From contig NZ_QLLN01000003.1 of assembly GCF_003259375.1 (NCBI RefSeq), positions 176,955 to 240,954 on the forward strand: a stretch of 64,000 nt of DNA, given 5' to 3'. The DNA comes from Arenibacter echinorum. Its GTDB lineage: Bacteria > Bacteroidota > Bacteroidia > Flavobacteriales > Flavobacteriaceae. The notes under the pieces are model-generated. The model did not search any database, was not told the DNA's origin, and worked only from the letters and a program-made list of their open reading frames with translations. Shown piece after piece: positions 63,529 through 64,000 of this stretch (positions are counted from its first letter, which is position 1; each line of letters begins with the position of its first letter). Made by a program: the position numbers and the translations under genes.

Positions 63529-64000
63529 TTACCATAATTCCCCAATTTCCTTTTTAACATAGGACAAAGCAGTTGCCGAAGGAGAACTTTTTTCCATAGT
63601 CTCATTTAGAATGTCCTCACGGAGTTTGTCTGCCGAATCCGATTCGCTCATACCTGCCTTCCTGATCATTTGTATGGTGGCACTTTTTGCCGCCTTAATT
63701 ATATTCCAACATTCATCCGTCATATAAATTTGTTGGGATAGGTTATGCTCAAATTCATTTTCGATACTTTTGATCAACAAATTTTCATAATCGTTTTTAT
63801 TGCTGTTTTTTGGTCCTACCCTTACCACCAAACTAGGAATTGCAATTCGCTCCAGAAATAGGGCCATTCTTTCGTAAGCTTGTAATCTAATGGGCAGAGT
63901 GTTTTTCTGACTGTCTTTATGCAGTAGGTAACGTCTTCTTCCTTCTTCGTTTCTTGTATGTAATCTAAAAAAGTAAAAAGCAACCACTCCGGTTACAACA
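63529..64000 (-). CDS. DUF7935-like membrane-anchored protein, 5' truncated
   Basis: The minus-strand frame stays open past the window edge: the residues before VAFYFFRLHTR read VVTG, part of a membrane helix, so the GTG at 63987 is not the start. The soluble part has LPIRLQAYERMALFLERI, VVRVGPKNSNKNDYENLL, DECWNIIKAAKSATIQMI and DKLREDILNETM. This agrees with a flavobacterial family of about 180 residues that I know as DUF7935; function unknown. Confidence 0.7.
   Translation of the reverse strand, partial: VVTGVVAFYFFRLHTRNEEGRRRYLLHKDSQKNTLPIRLQAYERMALFLERIAIPSLVVRVGPKNSNKNDYENLLIKSIENEFEHNLSQQIYMTDECWNIIKAAKSATIQMIRKAGMSESDSADKLREDILNETMEKSSPSATALSYVKKEIGELW

Noticed and set aside
1..64000. 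CRISPR arrays, insertion sequences, phage genes
   Set aside because: No regularly spaced direct repeats, transposase or phage structural motifs were seen.

Overview
The window reads as chromosomal DNA of a Bacteroidota bacterium, most likely a Flavobacteriaceae and probably marine. Evidence: SusC/SusD pair, a FISUMP-type secreted protein, DUF4290, DUF493, YqgE and BshB1 (bacillithiol) genes, a fused ResB-CcsA cytochrome c protein, many lipoproteins and Sec signal peptides ending in AQ, and promoter boxes of the Bacteroidota type (TAnnTTTG, with TTTG about 20 bp upstream) ahead of both tRNA genes and hup. I saw no integrase, insertion sequence, phage gene or CRISPR array.

Layout. 1-1.2 kb: end of a FISUMP protein, a 0.5 kb gap, tRNA-Met. 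1.2-9.6 kb: housekeeping (START-domain protein, class IV aminotransferase, YqgE, HU, fmt, recQ, an AAA ATPase, DUF493, DUF4290, murA). 9.6-17 kb: small accessory genes (GAF, VOC, YhhN, SemiSWEET-like, YjdI/YjdJ-like pair, pirin, Crp-type regulator, DUF1801, DUF2911). 17-34.2 kb: a nutrient-uptake locus on the minus strand with DUF5107-TPR and FG-GAP/ASPIC secreted proteins, SusD, SusC, a LacI regulator with a likely operator at the susC promoter, an SSS symporter preceded by an unlisted 33-residue membrane microprotein, and a PIG-L deacetylase. It looks like a polysaccharide-utilisation locus but has no recognisable glycoside hydrolase or lyase. 34.2-50.3 kb: MscS channel, Maf, KdsC-like phosphatase, DUF2520, ccsBA, MATE pump, trans-sulfuration-type PLP enzyme, bshB1, TPR histidine kinase, tRNA-His, recG.

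50.4-59.6 kb holds the most interesting region. An ECF-like sigma factor and a membrane TPR protein (probable anti-sigma) are encoded divergently from three lipoproteins, a PKD/beta-barrel protein and an exported CHAT-domain (caspase-like) protease. Each lipoprotein gene is preceded, 44-46 nt from its start codon, by the same two-box element (GGGTAACAA, 13 bp, TTGATATA on the coding strand). The spacing is identical in all three copies, and the element is unlike the housekeeping promoters seen elsewhere in the window. I propose a self-contained envelope system run by its own sigma factor. 59.6-64 kb: a secreted M1 peptidase overlapping two tandem patatin-like phospholipases, then a truncated DUF7935-like membrane protein.

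All names come from reading motifs by eye; no database search was run.
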